Shown in pieces: positions 8,642 through 18,167 of a DNA stretch of 44,030 nucleotides (the stretch's first letter is position 1; every line of letters begins with the position of its first letter). The stretch comes from Rhodoblastus sp. 17X3. GTDB lineage: Bacteria > Pseudomonadota > Alphaproteobacteria > Rhizobiales > Beijerinckiaceae. Both the position numbers and the translations under genes were made by a program. Where the stretch lies: the NCBI RefSeq assembly GCF_030056575.1, contig NZ_JASHHX010000027.1, forward strand, positions 1-44,030, in the 5' to 3' direction. The notes under the pieces are model-generated. The model was not told the DNA's origin. It saw only the letters and a program-made list of their open reading frames with translations, and searched no databases.

Positions 8642-8669
8642 CCTTGACCGCGACACGTCGCGGTCAAGG
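8642..8669. promoter_or_regulatory. perfect 12-bp stem-loop in the trxB leader
   Basis: CCTTGACCGCGA (8642-8653) pairs exactly with TCGCGGTCAAGG (8658-8669) around CACG. It lies between the upstream terminator hairpin and the trxB ribosome binding site, 26 bases from the start codon. It may be an operator dyad, a leader structure or a second terminator. No T-run follows on either strand. Confidence 0.5.
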
Positions 8670-8705
8670 CATCCCTCGCATAGGCTCGGCGGCGCAGTCG
8701 CGCCT

Positions 8706-8738
8706 AACAAAGACTCGCAGGTTCTCACCTGCGAGTCT
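8706..8738 (-). terminator. terminator after the CCG-domain iron-sulfur gene
   Basis: AGACTCGCAGGT (8711-8722) pairs perfectly with ACCTGCGAGTCT (8727-8738) around TCTC. Read on the minus strand the stem is followed by TTTGTT. It lies 70 bases after the stop of the iron-sulfur gene. Confidence 0.75.
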
Positions 8739-8807
8739 CTAAATACGGCGGCGGAGCGCGGCTGCGCTTCTCAGGTCCGCAGGAGATAGGTCAAAGCTGG
8801 GCTTTCC

Positions 8808-10187
8808 TCAAGCCGGGACGAGCGAATCCCGCAACAGCACCGCCATATGCACGGGTTTGCGGCCGGAACCGTCCTTGATCTGATGGCGGCAGGAGAACCC
8901 ATCCGCCACGATCACGTCCTGCGGCCTGGCCGCGCGGACCGCCGGCAGCAAGGCGAGTTCCGCCATTTTCTGCGAGGCTTCGTAATGTTCGGCCTCGAAT
9001 CCAAACGAACCCGCCATGCCACAGCAGCCGGACTCGATCAGCTCGAAATCAAGCCCCGGCACGAGGCCCAGCGTCTTGCGCAACGACTTCATCAGGCCAA
9101 AGGCTTTCTGGTGGCAATGGCCATGGGCGTAGACCTTGACGCCCTCCGGCGCCTTCAGCGGCAGCTTCAGCCCGCGCAGCGCCTCGCGCGCGATGAATTC
9201 CTCGAACAGATAGAGGTTCTTGCCGAGCGCGCCGATTTCGGCTCCGAGGCCGAGGCTGAAGAATTCATCGCGCATCGAAAGCAGGCAGGACGGCTCCAGC
9301 CCGACGATCGGCGCGCCGGCCTCGATCGCGGGTTTGAGCGCGGCGATCACGCGGAGCGCCTCGGCGCGCGCCTTGCCCACCATGCCCATGGAGAGAAAGG
9401 TGCGCCCGCAGCACAAGGAGCGATTGGGTTCGGGATCGTCCGGCGCAGGCTGCGCGATCCGAACGCGATAGCCGCCCGCGGTCAGGACCGCGACGGCGGC
9501 TTCCGCGATTTCAGGATCGAAATGCTGGGCGAAAGTGTCCGCGAACAGCCAGACGTCGCCGCGTTCGCCGAAGCCGAGCGGCCCCTTGGCCGCGAAAGGC
9601 CCCTTGGCGGCGAAGGGCTTGACGGCGAAGGGCTTGGCGGCGGGCGGAGGCAGGGGCCTCCGCGACGTCAGCCCCAGAAACTTTTCCGCAGCCCAGGCGA
9701 CAGGCGGCAAGGCGTTGCGCGTCAGGGCCAGCCAGCGCGCGGGGCGCCGCCAGCGGCCGAGCCAGGCCGGGAGTCCGCCGAACAATCTTGTCCGAAACGA
9801 GACGCCATGCGCGTCATTGCGCTGGGCGAGATATTCGGTCTTGATCAGCACCATGTCCACGGCGCTGGGACATTCCTTCTTGCAGGCCTTGCAGGACACG
9901 CAGAGGTCCATGGCGGCGGCGAGGCGCGAATCGCCGAAGGGATCGTCGCCATAGTCGCCGTTGAGCGCCGCCTTGAAGGCCGCGACCCGCGCCTCGGTGG
10001 AATGGGCGGGATCATGGGTGATGCGGAAACTTGGGCACATCACGCCGCGCCCTTCGGTCTGGCAGGCGCGATTGTGCATGCAGACCGCCACGGCCTTCGC
10101 GTAATTGCCACCGCGGGCGGGAATGCCGGAATAGGCGTCGCCAATGCCGTAAGTGTCGTAGCCCGACCAATCCAGATGCGTCTTCAT
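8808..10187 (-). CDS. (Fe-S)-binding CCG-domain protein, like the C-terminal half of FAD-linked 2-hydroxyacid dehydrogenases
   Basis: 459 residues from MKTHLDW, with GGGAG five bases upstream. Two iron-sulfur motifs are visible: C36..C42..C51-P and the classic CVSCKACKKECP (96-107). Two cysteine-rich CCG domains follow, with CCGRTFLSMG and CCGMAGSFGFEAEHYE, typical heterodisulfide-reductase/GlpC-like modules. The text around HDPAHSTEARVAAF matches the iron-sulfur half of YdiJ-type FAD-linked lactate/hydroxyglutarate dehydrogenases, but no FAD domain is fused or adjacent. Residues 183-205 contain a low-complexity AKPF/AKGP repeat that looks like a recent expansion. It is 51 bases downstream of glpD on the same strand, so an electron-transfer role for glycerol-3-phosphate oxidation is possible but unproven. 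Confidence 0.78.
   Translation of the reverse strand: MKTHLDWSGYDTYGIGDAYSGIPARGGNYAKAVAVCMHNRACQTEGRGVMCPSFRITHDPAHSTEARVAAFKAALNGDYGDDPFGDSRLAAAMDLCVSCKACKKECPSAVDMVLIKTEYLAQRNDAHGVSFRTRLFGGLPAWLGRWRRPARWLALTRNALPPVAWAAEKFLGLTSRRPLPPPAAKPFAVKPFAAKGPFAAKGPLGFGERGDVWLFADTFAQHFDPEIAEAAVAVLTAGGYRVRIAQPAPDDPEPNRSLCCGRTFLSMGMVGKARAEALRVIAALKPAIEAGAPIVGLEPSCLLSMRDEFFSLGLGAEIGALGKNLYLFEEFIAREALRGLKLPLKAPEGVKVYAHGHCHQKAFGLMKSLRKTLGLVPGLDFELIESGCCGMAGSFGFEAEHYEASQKMAELALLPAVRAARPQDVIVADGFSCRHQIKDGSGRKPVHMAVLLRDSLVPA
9580..9655. repeat. short in-frame imperfect repeat in the iron-sulfur gene
   Basis: Variants of a GGCCCCTTGGCCGCGAAA unit repeat several times, encoding alternating AKPF and AKGP-type units between the iron-sulfur and CCG domains. 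The copies are similar but not identical. Confidence 0.7.
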
Positions 10188-10238
10188 GCGTGCTCCCGCC
10201 GTCAAGGCGAGCAAGCAAAAATCCCGCCATCGCGGCTT

Positions 10239-11801
10239 TCAGGACTGCGCCGCCAACCAGGCGTCCAGCGCTTTGGGAACGTCGGCCGACGCCCACAGGC
10301 CGAGCTTCGAGCGGCGCCATAATATGTCGTCCGACGTCCCCGCCCATTCCCGCGCAAAAAGATGCTCGACCTCCGCCTCGCTCAGTCCGAGGCCAAAGTC
10401 CCGGCCGAGATCCTCGCGCCGCCGCGCCGAGCCAAGGAAAGCAAGGCACAGCGTTCCATAGGCGCAAGCGAGACGCCGCGCTTCGGCGGCGCGAAGAAAG
10501 GCGTACCGCGCCTGAAGATCGCTTGCGAAAACGTCGAGATCGCCGCCGGGCAGATCGCCGCCCGGGAGGATCGCCGAGGCGGTCCAGGCTCCGCCGCGCG
10601 CGCCGAGGCAGGCGGCGGCGCGGTCCACGACCTGTTCCGCGACACGGCGATAGGCGGTGAGCTTGCCGCCCAAAATGCTGATGAAGGGTGCGCCGTCGGC
10701 CTGACCCTCGTCCAGCGCGTAATCGCGGCTGGCGCGCGCCGCCGCCTTCGTCCCGTCATCGACCAGAGGCCGCAGCCCGGCGAAAGACCAGACCACGTCT
10801 TCCGGCGCGACGGCGCGCGCGAAAAAGGCGTTCGCCGCCCGACAGAGATAGGCGATCTCCTCGCTCATGACGGTCACTTCGTCGGGCGCGCCGGAAAAGT
10901 CCGCGTCGGTCGTGCCGATCAGGGTGAAGTCGCGCTGATAGGAAATGGCGAAGACGATGCGCCCGTCGCCGGTCTGGAACAGATAGGCGCCGTCATGCCC
11001 GAACAGCTTTGGGACGACGATATGGCTGCCGCGCACCAGCCGCAGGCGCGGGCGCTCCGCCTTGCCGGCGAGAATGCCGTCGGCCCAGGGACCGGCGGCG
11101 TTGACGATGAGGCGCGCGGAAACGCCCCATTCGGTTTCCGTGACCTCGTCGCGAAGGATGCCGCGCCAGCCCCCAATCCCGGGCTCGGCGCGCAAAAATC
11201 TGGTCCGCGTGAAAATATCCGCGCCGCGATCGGCGGCGTCGCGGGCGTTGAGCACGACGAGGCGGGAATCGTCTACGCGGCAATCTGAATAGGCGAAGGC
11301 CCTGCTCAGATACGGCTTCAGCGGCGCGCCTTCCGGCGCGCGGCGCAGATCGAGCGACGAGGCGCCGGAGAGCTTTTCACGCGCGCCGAGATGATCATAG
11401 AGGAACAGCCCGAGCCGCAGCAGCCAGGCCGGCCGCGCGCTGGGCAGGACCGGCACGACGAAGCGCAGGGGCTGGATGAGATGCGGCGCGATCCGCCACA
11501 GCGTTTCGCGCTCGACCAAAGCCTCGCGCACCATGCGGAAATCGCCACTTTCCAGATAACGCAAGCCGCCATGTATGAGCTTGGTGGATTTCGACGACGT
11601 CCCGCTGGCGAGATCGTCCATTTCCACGAGCGCAACCTTGTAGCCGCGCCCCGCCGCGTCGCGCGCGACGCCGCAGCCGTTGATCCCGCCGCCAATGACG
11701 AGGAGGTCGTATTCCGTCCGTCCGCCGTTCACGCCGGTCCCCGCGCTCACGCTCTTTGAGTCGCTTTTCGCGATCTTCGGGCCGCGGGCGTCCGGCGTCA
11801 A
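10239..11801 (-). CDS. glpD: aerobic glycerol-3-phosphate dehydrogenase GlpD
   Basis: Up to 520 residues. The FAD-binding dinucleotide motif is VIGGGINGCGVARDAAGRG (35-53), followed by GTSSKSTKLIHGGLRYLE, a strong GlpD signature, then NAAGPWAD and GGKLTAYRRVAEQVVD. The enzyme oxidises sn-glycerol-3-phosphate to dihydroxyacetone phosphate at the inner membrane and passes electrons to quinone. The outermost start is a TTG at 11801; a GTG at 11732, with GGGGA just upstream and only eight codons before YDLLVIGGG, is an equally good start and removes an N-terminal extension. No glpK or glpF is nearby. The iron-sulfur gene follows on the same strand. Confidence 0.93.
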   Translation of the reverse strand: MTPDARGPKIAKSDSKSVSAGTGVNGGRTEYDLLVIGGGINGCGVARDAAGRGYKVALVEMDDLASGTSSKSTKLIHGGLRYLESGDFRMVREALVERETLWRIAPHLIQPLRFVVPVLPSARPAWLLRLGLFLYDHLGAREKLSGASSLDLRRAPEGAPLKPYLSRAFAYSDCRVDDSRLVVLNARDAADRGADIFTRTRFLRAEPGIGGWRGILRDEVTETEWGVSARLIVNAAGPWADGILAGKAERPRLRLVRGSHIVVPKLFGHDGAYLFQTGDGRIVFAISYQRDFTLIGTTDADFSGAPDEVTVMSEEIAYLCRAANAFFARAVAPEDVVWSFAGLRPLVDDGTKAAARASRDYALDEGQADGAPFISILGGKLTAYRRVAEQVVDRAAACLGARGGAWTASAILPGGDLPGGDLDVFASDLQARYAFLRAAEARRLACAYGTLCLAFLGSARRREDLGRDFGLGLSEAEVEHLFAREWAGTSDDILWRRSKLGLWASADVPKALDAWLAAQS

Positions 11802-11817
11802 TTTGCGCCCGGAACAG

Positions 11818-11850
11818 CAAAACGCCGCCGGGCCAGCCGACGGCGTTTTG
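11818..11850 (-). terminator. terminator downstream of frmA
   Basis: CAAAACGCCG (11818-11827) pairs perfectly with CGGCGTTTTG (11841-11850), with a further CCG/CGG-rich loop. It begins 22 bases after the frmA stop on the minus strand and ends just before the outer glpD start, separating the two genes. Confidence 0.72.
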
Positions 11851-11871
11851 TCCGCGACGCGAAGCGCGAGA

Positions 11872-12999
<1,128 letters not shown>

Positions 13000-13001
13000 G
13001 G

Positions 13002-13042
13002 AAAAAAACCTTTAAATGGGAAGGGATTACTTGCCCATTTAA
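13002..13042 (-). terminator. attenuator-like stem plus T-run in the frmA leader
   Basis: Read on the minus strand, TTAAATGGG (13042-13034) pairs with CCCATTTAA (13020-13012) across a 13-base loop. AGG and seven T residues follow at 13008-13002, ending only two bases before the frmA ATG. It could end transcription from the small upstream gene, attenuate frmA, or occlude its ribosome site. Confidence 0.5.
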
Positions 13043-13151
13043 GTCGCTTGCAGCTTTCCGCGCAATCTCCGCCTGCGATTATAAGGACAATTTCAGAATC
13101 GCCGGCAGAAAAGCCAAAGAAAAGATATTGCGGCGCACGCGCCGCGGCGCT

Positions 13152-13388
13152 TTACTCATTGGCGGCGGTCGATGTCGTTTTGCGCCGCACACATTGCGTC
13201 TTCATATAAACGGTTTCGCCAAGGCCTTCGCGCAGGGCCCCACGCGCCATCGACTCCTGAAAGCCGCGCATGCAGGCGAATTCGCTCTCGACCCGGGTCG
13301 AAATGACGTCAATGGCCCGCGATTCGTCGCAGGACTGCGGCGGGGTCGACAACTGACAGACAAGAACCAAAGCGGTGAAAACGGTCAT
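13152..13388 (-). CDS. small exported two-plus-cysteine protein, unknown
   Basis: 78 residues from an ATG with GGAGGA four bases before it. The hydrophobic N-terminus MTVFTALVLVCQLS is followed by C-containing segments PPQSCDESRAIDV, EFACMRGF and a C-terminal YMKTQCVRRK. The pattern (hydrophobic start, Cys after PQ, one central Cys and a C-terminal Cys) resembles short alphaproteobacterial hypothetical proteins that often sit singly in genomes. No function is known to me. It is divergent from the metallo-hydrolase gene and upstream of frmA on the same strand. Confidence 0.65.
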   Translation of the reverse strand: MTVFTALVLVCQLSTPPQSCDESRAIDVISTRVESEFACMRGFQESMARGALREGLGETVYMKTQCVRRKTTSTAANE

Positions 13389-13487
13389 GCCATCCTCCAG
13401 AGTCTCCTGCGGCGCGCCTCGGCCGACAGGATCATTGGGAAACAAGCCACCATTGCTCTGCCCCTTCCCGCCCAGGGGCAGGAAAGG

Positions 13488-14438
13488 ATGAAGCGGGCGT
13501 TTCTCTCCGGCATTCTCACCGCGCAGATTTTCTTGGCTGTCGCGCTGGCCCAGCCGGCGCAAGCGCCGGTCGAGGCCGCGAGGCCTTTTGTCGCGGAGCA
13601 GACGGCCCCCGGCGTTTACGTCGTTGTCGGGGAGACTGCGCTTTCTTCTATACAAAATGCGGGCCAGATCAGTAATTCCATTTTTCTGATCGGAAAAGAG
13701 GCGATCGCGGTCGTCGATACGGGCGGCAGCGCCTTGGCTGGCCGACGCTTGCGCGCGACCATCCGCACTTATTCCGATCTGCCCATCCGTTACGTCGTCC
13801 TGACGCATGACCATCCTGACCATATTCTCGGCGCTGCCGCATTTTTAGGCGACAACGCCGTTTTTATAGGCCACCGCAATCTGCCGGAGGCCCTGCAGAC
13901 CCACGCGGCGGATTATCTTCGCCACGCGCGCGAGGATGTCGGCGCGGACGCATTTGCCGGCACGCGCGTCATCGCGCCGACGCTTTTGGTCGATTCCGCC
14001 CAAACCATCGACATTGGCGACCGCCCGCTGAAGCTGGAGGCCTGGCCCGTCGCGCACACCAATTGCGACCTGACCGTACTGGACGAGAAAACCGGAACCT
14101 GGCTGCTCGCCGACCTGATCTTCTCGGGCCATATCCCGGCGCTCGACGGCAATCTCAACGGCTGGATCGCGGCGCTGGAGCGCCTCAAGACGCTCCCGGC
14201 CGCACGCATCGTCCCCGGCCACGGCCCCGCCTCGATGGCCTGGCCCGACGCAGCCGCGCCGATCGAAACCTATCTGCGCGTTTTGCGCGAAGATGTGCGC
14301 GCGTCGCTCCGCGCCGGAGAGACCATCCGCGAGGCCGCCGCCAAGGCGGCCGCGTCTGAGCGCGGCAAATGGGAATTATTCGACGACTTCAACACCCGCA
14401 ACGCGACCGCCGCCTATCACGAGCTGGAATGGGAATAA
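13488..14438 (+). CDS. quinoprotein relay system zinc metallo-hydrolase (MBL fold, SoxH-like)
   Basis: 316 residues from MKRAFLSGIL, with a signal peptide ending near AQA (about residue 26). The metallo-beta-lactamase zinc motif THDHPDH is at 106-112, with later ligands in PVAHTNCDL, LLADLIFSGH and VPGHGP. The family is the exported SoxH-like hydrolase repeatedly found with PQQ-dependent dehydrogenases and SoxYZ-like carriers (quinoprotein relay system). Its substrate is unknown; a sulfur- or thioester-bound group on the SoxYZ-like carrier is a reasonable guess. The xoxF cluster starts 300 bases downstream on the same strand, and the SoxYZ-like gene is five genes on. Confidence 0.85.
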   Translation: MKRAFLSGILTAQIFLAVALAQPAQAPVEAARPFVAEQTAPGVYVVVGETALSSIQNAGQISNSIFLIGKEAIAVVDTGGSALAGRRLRATIRTYSDLPIRYVVLTHDHPDHILGAAAFLGDNAVFIGHRNLPEALQTHAADYLRHAREDVGADAFAGTRVIAPTLLVDSAQTIDIGDRPLKLEAWPVAHTNCDLTVLDEKTGTWLLADLIFSGHIPALDGNLNGWIAALERLKTLPAARIVPGHGPASMAWPDAAAPIETYLRVLREDVRASLRAGETIREAAAKAAASERGKWELFDDFNTRNATAAYHELEWE

Positions 14439-14737
14439 TCATTTCGCATTTGCGAAATAAAAACCGCCTCCGCCGCCGCCGCCAATGCATTCAACTAAGT
14501 GCGTACCTAACAGCCTCTAAGCCAAATATAAAACTCATAAGCCTTGTCGCCTCGTTGCTACGCTCGAATGCTGCTTGTACATTTTTTTGGTCATAAAAAT
14601 GACCGCGCCCCTGAAATCGACAGTTCGGCAATTTGTTCGCCTTCTGTCGAGGGGCAAAGAAAAAACTGGCTCAGAGCGGCCAATACCTCGGCAGCCGAAG
14701 AAAAAGACGGAAGCCGTTGCGTTTCGGAGGAACACCT
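14439..14737 (+). promoter_or_regulatory. xoxF upstream region with two palindromes
   Basis: 299 bases with no gene. ATTTCGCA-TT-TGCGAAAT (14441-14458) begins two bases after the metallo-hydrolase stop. GGTCAT-AAAA-ATGACC (14589-14604), preceded by seven T residues, sits 134 bases before the xoxF ATG and is a candidate operator. The leader ends with CGGAGG seven bases before ATG, a strong ribosome binding site. Promoter boxes could not be assigned with confidence. Confidence 0.55.
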
Positions 14738-16540
14738 ATGAAGAGGCTTTACGCATCTCTGCTTTCTGCTACCGCGCTGTCGCTGAGTGCGCCGGCGTTC
14801 GCTAACGATTCCGTCCTGAAGGCCGAGAAGGATCCCAAGCAGTGGGTCATTCAGACGGGCAATTACGCCAACACGCGCTATTCCGAGTTGAACCAGATCA
14901 CCGCCGCCAATGTCGGCAAGCTGGCCCCCGCCTGGAGCTTCTCGACCGGCGTGTTGCGCGGCCATGAAGGCGCGCCGATCGTCGTCGGCGACGTTATGTA
15001 TGTGCATACGCCGTTCCCGAATATCGTTTACGCCCTCGACCTGAAAAACGAAGGCAAGATCCTCTGGAAGTATGAACCCAAGCAGGATCCGAACGTTATT
15101 CCGGTGATGTGCTGCGACACCGTCAACCGCGGTCTCGCCTTTGCCGACGGCAAGGTCTTCCTGCATCAGGCCGACACCACAGTCGTGGCGCTGGATGGCA
15201 AGACCGGCAAGGTCGTCTGGTCGGCGGTCAACGGCGATCCCAAGCGCGGCGAGACCAACACCGCGACCGTCATGCCGGTCAAGGACAAGGTCATCGTCGG
15301 CATCTCGGGCGGCGAATTCGGCGTTCAGTGCCATGTGACCGCCTATGACATCAATAGCGGCAAGCGTGTCTGGCGCGCCTATTCCGTCGGTACGGACGAT
15401 CAGATCCTGCTCGATCCGGAAAAGACCACCGTGCTCGGCAAGCCCGTCGGCAAGGATTCCTCCATCAAGACCTGGCAGGGCGATCAGTGGAAAACCGGCG
15501 GTGGCTGCACCTGGGGCTGGTATTCCTATGACCCGGACCTGAACCTGGTCTATTACGGCTCGGGCAATCCCTCGACCTGGAACCCGAAGCAGCGTCCCGG
15601 CGACAACAAGTGGTCCATGACCATCTTCGCCCGCAACCCGGACACGGGCATGGCGAAGTGGGTCTATCAAATGACCCCGCATGACGAATGGGACTATGAC
15701 GGCATCAACGAAATGCCGCTGGTCGAACAGAAGATCGACGGCAAGGACCGCAAGCTCCTGGTGCATTTCGACCGTAACGGCTTCGGCTACACGCTCGACC
15801 GCACCAACGGCGATCTGCTGGTGGCGGAAAAATACGATCCGGCCGTCAACTGGGCGACCAAGGTCGATATGGACCGCAGCAGCCCGACCTTCGGACGTCC
15901 GATGGTCGACAAGCGGTTCTCGACCGAAGCCAATGGCGAGGACGTGAACTCCAAGGGCATCTGCCCGGCGGCTCTCGGCTCGAAAGACCAGCAGCCCGCC
16001 GCCTACTCGCCGAAGACCGGCCTGTTCTACGTGCCGACCAACCATGTCTGCATGGATTACGAGCCGTTCCGCGTGAGCTACACCCCGGGCCAGCCCTATG
16101 TCGGCGCGACCTTGGCGATGTATCCGCCGGAAGGCCAGACCAACATGGGCAATTTCATTGCCTGGGACGCCACCAAGGGCAAGATCGTCTGGTCTGACCC
16201 CGAACAGTTCTCGGCTTGGGGCGGCGCTCTCGCCACCGCCGGCGACATCGTCTTCTATGGCACTCTCGAGGGCTACCTGAAGGCGGTCGATTCCAAGACC
16301 GGCAAGCTGCTCTACAAATACAAGACCCCGTCGGGCATTATCGGCAACGTGATGACCTATCAGCACGCTGGCAAGCAGTATGTGGCCGTTCTGTCCGGCG
16401 TCGGCGGTTGGGCCGGCATCGGCCTCGCGGCTGGCTTGACCGATCCGCATGCGGGTCTGGGCGCGGTCGGCGGCTATGCCGCCCTCAGCGACTATACCTC
16501 GCTCGGCGGCGTGCTGACGGTCTTCGCCCTCCCCGATTGA
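14738..16540 (+). CDS. xoxF: lanthanide-dependent methanol dehydrogenase XoxF (PQQ)
   Basis: 600 residues with a signal peptide ([10 protein letters not shown]...APAFA, cleavage near 22). The vicinal disulfide Cys125-Cys126 is in PVMCCDTVN. Metal ligands are Glu193 in GGEFG, Asn277 in GSGNP and Asp319 in EWDYDGIN. Asp321, two residues on, is the extra acidic residue that distinguishes lanthanide XoxF from calcium MxaF, where Ala is usual. Tryptophan-docking propeller motifs recur. The enzyme oxidises methanol in the periplasm and passes electrons to cytochrome c. No mxaF-mxaI pair is in the window. A strong 13-bp hairpin separates it from xoxG. Confidence 0.97.
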   Translation: MKRLYASLLSATALSLSAPAFANDSVLKAEKDPKQWVIQTGNYANTRYSELNQITAANVGKLAPAWSFSTGVLRGHEGAPIVVGDVMYVHTPFPNIVYALDLKNEGKILWKYEPKQDPNVIPVMCCDTVNRGLAFADGKVFLHQADTTVVALDGKTGKVVWSAVNGDPKRGETNTATVMPVKDKVIVGISGGEFGVQCHVTAYDINSGKRVWRAYSVGTDDQILLDPEKTTVLGKPVGKDSSIKTWQGDQWKTGGGCTWGWYSYDPDLNLVYYGSGNPSTWNPKQRPGDNKWSMTIFARNPDTGMAKWVYQMTPHDEWDYDGINEMPLVEQKIDGKDRKLLVHFDRNGFGYTLDRTNGDLLVAEKYDPAVNWATKVDMDRSSPTFGRPMVDKRFSTEANGEDVNSKGICPAALGSKDQQPAAYSPKTGLFYVPTNHVCMDYEPFRVSYTPGQPYVGATLAMYPPEGQTNMGNFIAWDATKGKIVWSDPEQFSAWGGALATAGDIVFYGTLEGYLKAVDSKTGKLLYKYKTPSGIIGNVMTYQHAGKQYVAVLSGVGGWAGIGLAAGLTDPHAGLGAVGGYAALSDYTSLGGVLTVFALPD

Positions 16541-16557
16541 TCGCCACACCCACTCCG

Positions 16558-16594
16558 AGCCGGGCGAGTCGCAAGACTCGCCCGGCTTCTTATT
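16558..16594 (+). terminator. strong hairpin between xoxF and xoxG
   Basis: AGCCGGGCGAGTC (16558-16570) pairs perfectly with GACTCGCCCGGCT (16575-16587) around a GCAA tetraloop, followed by TCTTATT. It lies 17 bases past the xoxF stop. It is likely a terminator or a 3'-protective stem that lowers xoxG expression relative to xoxF. Confidence 0.85.
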
Positions 16595-16696
16595 CGGTCA
16601 GACTTGTTCGGTTAGTTCTGGCTTTTGTTAGACCTGGCGTTCGCGTTTCGAGCCGCCCGACGCGGGCAGGCGTGAGGATAGCTGCGCCCAAATGAT

Positions 16697-17275
16697 ATGA
16701 CGATTGGAACCCGCGTCGTGAAAGATTTCGCTTCAGCAAGACCCGCCCGCCAGACGGCCAAAAAGCGGTTCGCAGCCTCTCTGTTCGCGGTTGTCGCCGC
16801 GCTCGCCGTCGCCGGAGCCGCGCAGGGCGAGCCCAAGCAGCCGGCGAAAAACGACGATGGCAGATATTATGACGCCGAAGGCAATCCGACCTATCGGGTC
16901 GACGCGGACGGCAAGACGGATTGGACCACTTATTCCGGCTTCCAGCGTTACAATGCGGAATGCCTGCGCTGCCATGGTCCCGACGGCATGGGCTCGAGCT
17001 ATGCGCCCGCCCTCGTCGACTCGCTCAAGACAATGGATTACGCCACCTTCCTCGCCACCGTCGCGCAGGGCCGCAAAAATCTCGTGAATGGCCAGGAAAA
17101 GGTCATGCCGCAGCTCGGCGAAGACAAAAACGTGATGTGCTACATCGACGATATTTATGTCTATCTCAAAGCCCGTTCCGACGACGCGATTGGTCGCAAC
17201 CGTCCGCCGGGGCATGATCCCAAGGGCAAGAGCTGGCAGGCGGCGCAAGATTCCTGCATGGGCGCGCCGAGTTGA
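16697..17275 (+). CDS. xoxG: XoxG-like c-type cytochrome, methanol-metabolism related
   Basis: 192 residues with a signal segment (FAASLFAVVAALAVAGAAQG). One haem-binding CLRCH is at 89-93 and a probable axial Met137 in KVMPQL. Two further cysteines (C148 and C188) give the four-Cys pattern of the methanol-related cytochrome family. XoxG is the periplasmic electron acceptor of XoxF. The ATG at 16697 has no visible ribosome binding site; the GTG at 16718, preceded by GGAA, would give a 185-residue product with the same signal peptide. xoxJ follows after ten bases. Confidence 0.92.
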   Translation: MTIGTRVVKDFASARPARQTAKKRFAASLFAVVAALAVAGAAQGEPKQPAKNDDGRYYDAEGNPTYRVDADGKTDWTTYSGFQRYNAECLRCHGPDGMGSSYAPALVDSLKTMDYATFLATVAQGRKNLVNGQEKVMPQLGEDKNVMCYIDDIYVYLKARSDDAIGRNRPPGHDPKGKSWQAAQDSCMGAPS

Positions 17276-17285
17276 CGCAGCGCCG

Positions 17286-18167
17286 ATGAAGCGGCGCGCG
17301 AGCCCATTGAACGCCAGCTTCTCCGCGGCCTGCCTGTTGGCTTTGCTTTCCGCGGGGCCGGTTGCGGCGCAGACAAGTCCCGATCTCGTCTCGCGCGACC
17401 GCCTGCGCGTCTGCGCCTCGCCGGCGGACCTGCCTTTCTCCAACAAGGAGAAGCAGGGCTTCGAAAACAAGATCGCAGAACTCGTCGCGGAAGAACTGAA
17501 ACTTCCGCTGCATTATTTCTGGATGCCATCAGGCCCTGGCTTCATCCGCAATACGCTTCTGTCCGACATGTGCGACCTCGTCATCGGCTACGCCTCCGAG
17601 GCCGACCTGGTCGATCATTCCAATCCCTATTACGCATCGACCTATGTTCTGGTGACGCACAAGGGCGGCAAGTTCGAGGGCGTCGACCATCTCGACGACC
17701 CGCGCCTGAAGGATGCGAAGCTCGGCGTCATCGCCCGCACGCCCCCGGTCGACCATCTGATGGCGCTCGGCATGCTCGACAGCGCGAAGAGCTATTCGCT
17801 GCTGGTGGACCGCCGCTTCGCCTCGCCAGCCGAGGACGCTCTGCACGATGTTGAGACGGGCGAAACCGACGCGGCCATTCTTTGGGGACCGATCGGCGGC
17901 TATTTCGCCCGGAAGGCGTCGCCGCCGCTCGTCGCGACCGAGCTCCACACCGACAAACGCCCACCCTTCATCTTTCGCGTCGCCTTCGGCATGCGCGCCG
18001 GCGAGACGGAATGGAAGCACAAGCTGAACGACATCATCCGCAAGCGGCAGAAGGACATCGACGCGATCCTTACCAGTTATGGCGTGCCGCTGGCGCCGGT
18101 CGAGGCCGCGCCGATCCAGGGCGCTCCGAACGACGCGCCGCATCCGGAGCGGAGCGACCCGCGATGA
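17286..18167 (+). CDS. xoxJ: XoxJ, quinoprotein-dehydrogenase-associated periplasmic binding protein
   Basis: 293 residues from MKRRASPLNAS, with a signal peptide ending near VAAQ. The body has the fold pattern of a type II solute-binding protein: LRVCASPADLPFSNKEKQGFENKIAELVAEEL at the start, CDLVIGYASEADLVDHSNPYY in the middle, then AAILWGPIGGYFA. XoxJ/MxaJ proteins are found with methanol dehydrogenase genes and are thought to help activate or assemble the apo-enzyme rather than to serve an ABC transporter; none is encoded here. The stop overlaps the next ATG by four bases. Confidence 0.93.
   Translation: MKRRASPLNASFSAACLLALLSAGPVAAQTSPDLVSRDRLRVCASPADLPFSNKEKQGFENKIAELVAEELKLPLHYFWMPSGPGFIRNTLLSDMCDLVIGYASEADLVDHSNPYYASTYVLVTHKGGKFEGVDHLDDPRLKDAKLGVIARTPPVDHLMALGMLDSAKSYSLLVDRRFASPAEDALHDVETGETDAAILWGPIGGYFARKASPPLVATELHTDKRPPFIFRVAFGMRAGETEWKHKLNDIIRKRQKDIDAILTSYGVPLAPVEAAPIQGAPNDAPHPERSDPR

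Noticed and set aside
14591-16549. 652-codon open frame antisense to xoxF
   Set aside because: It mirrors the real gene on the opposite strand. High GC in third codon positions leaves antisense frames open; the text has no domain and no ribosome site.
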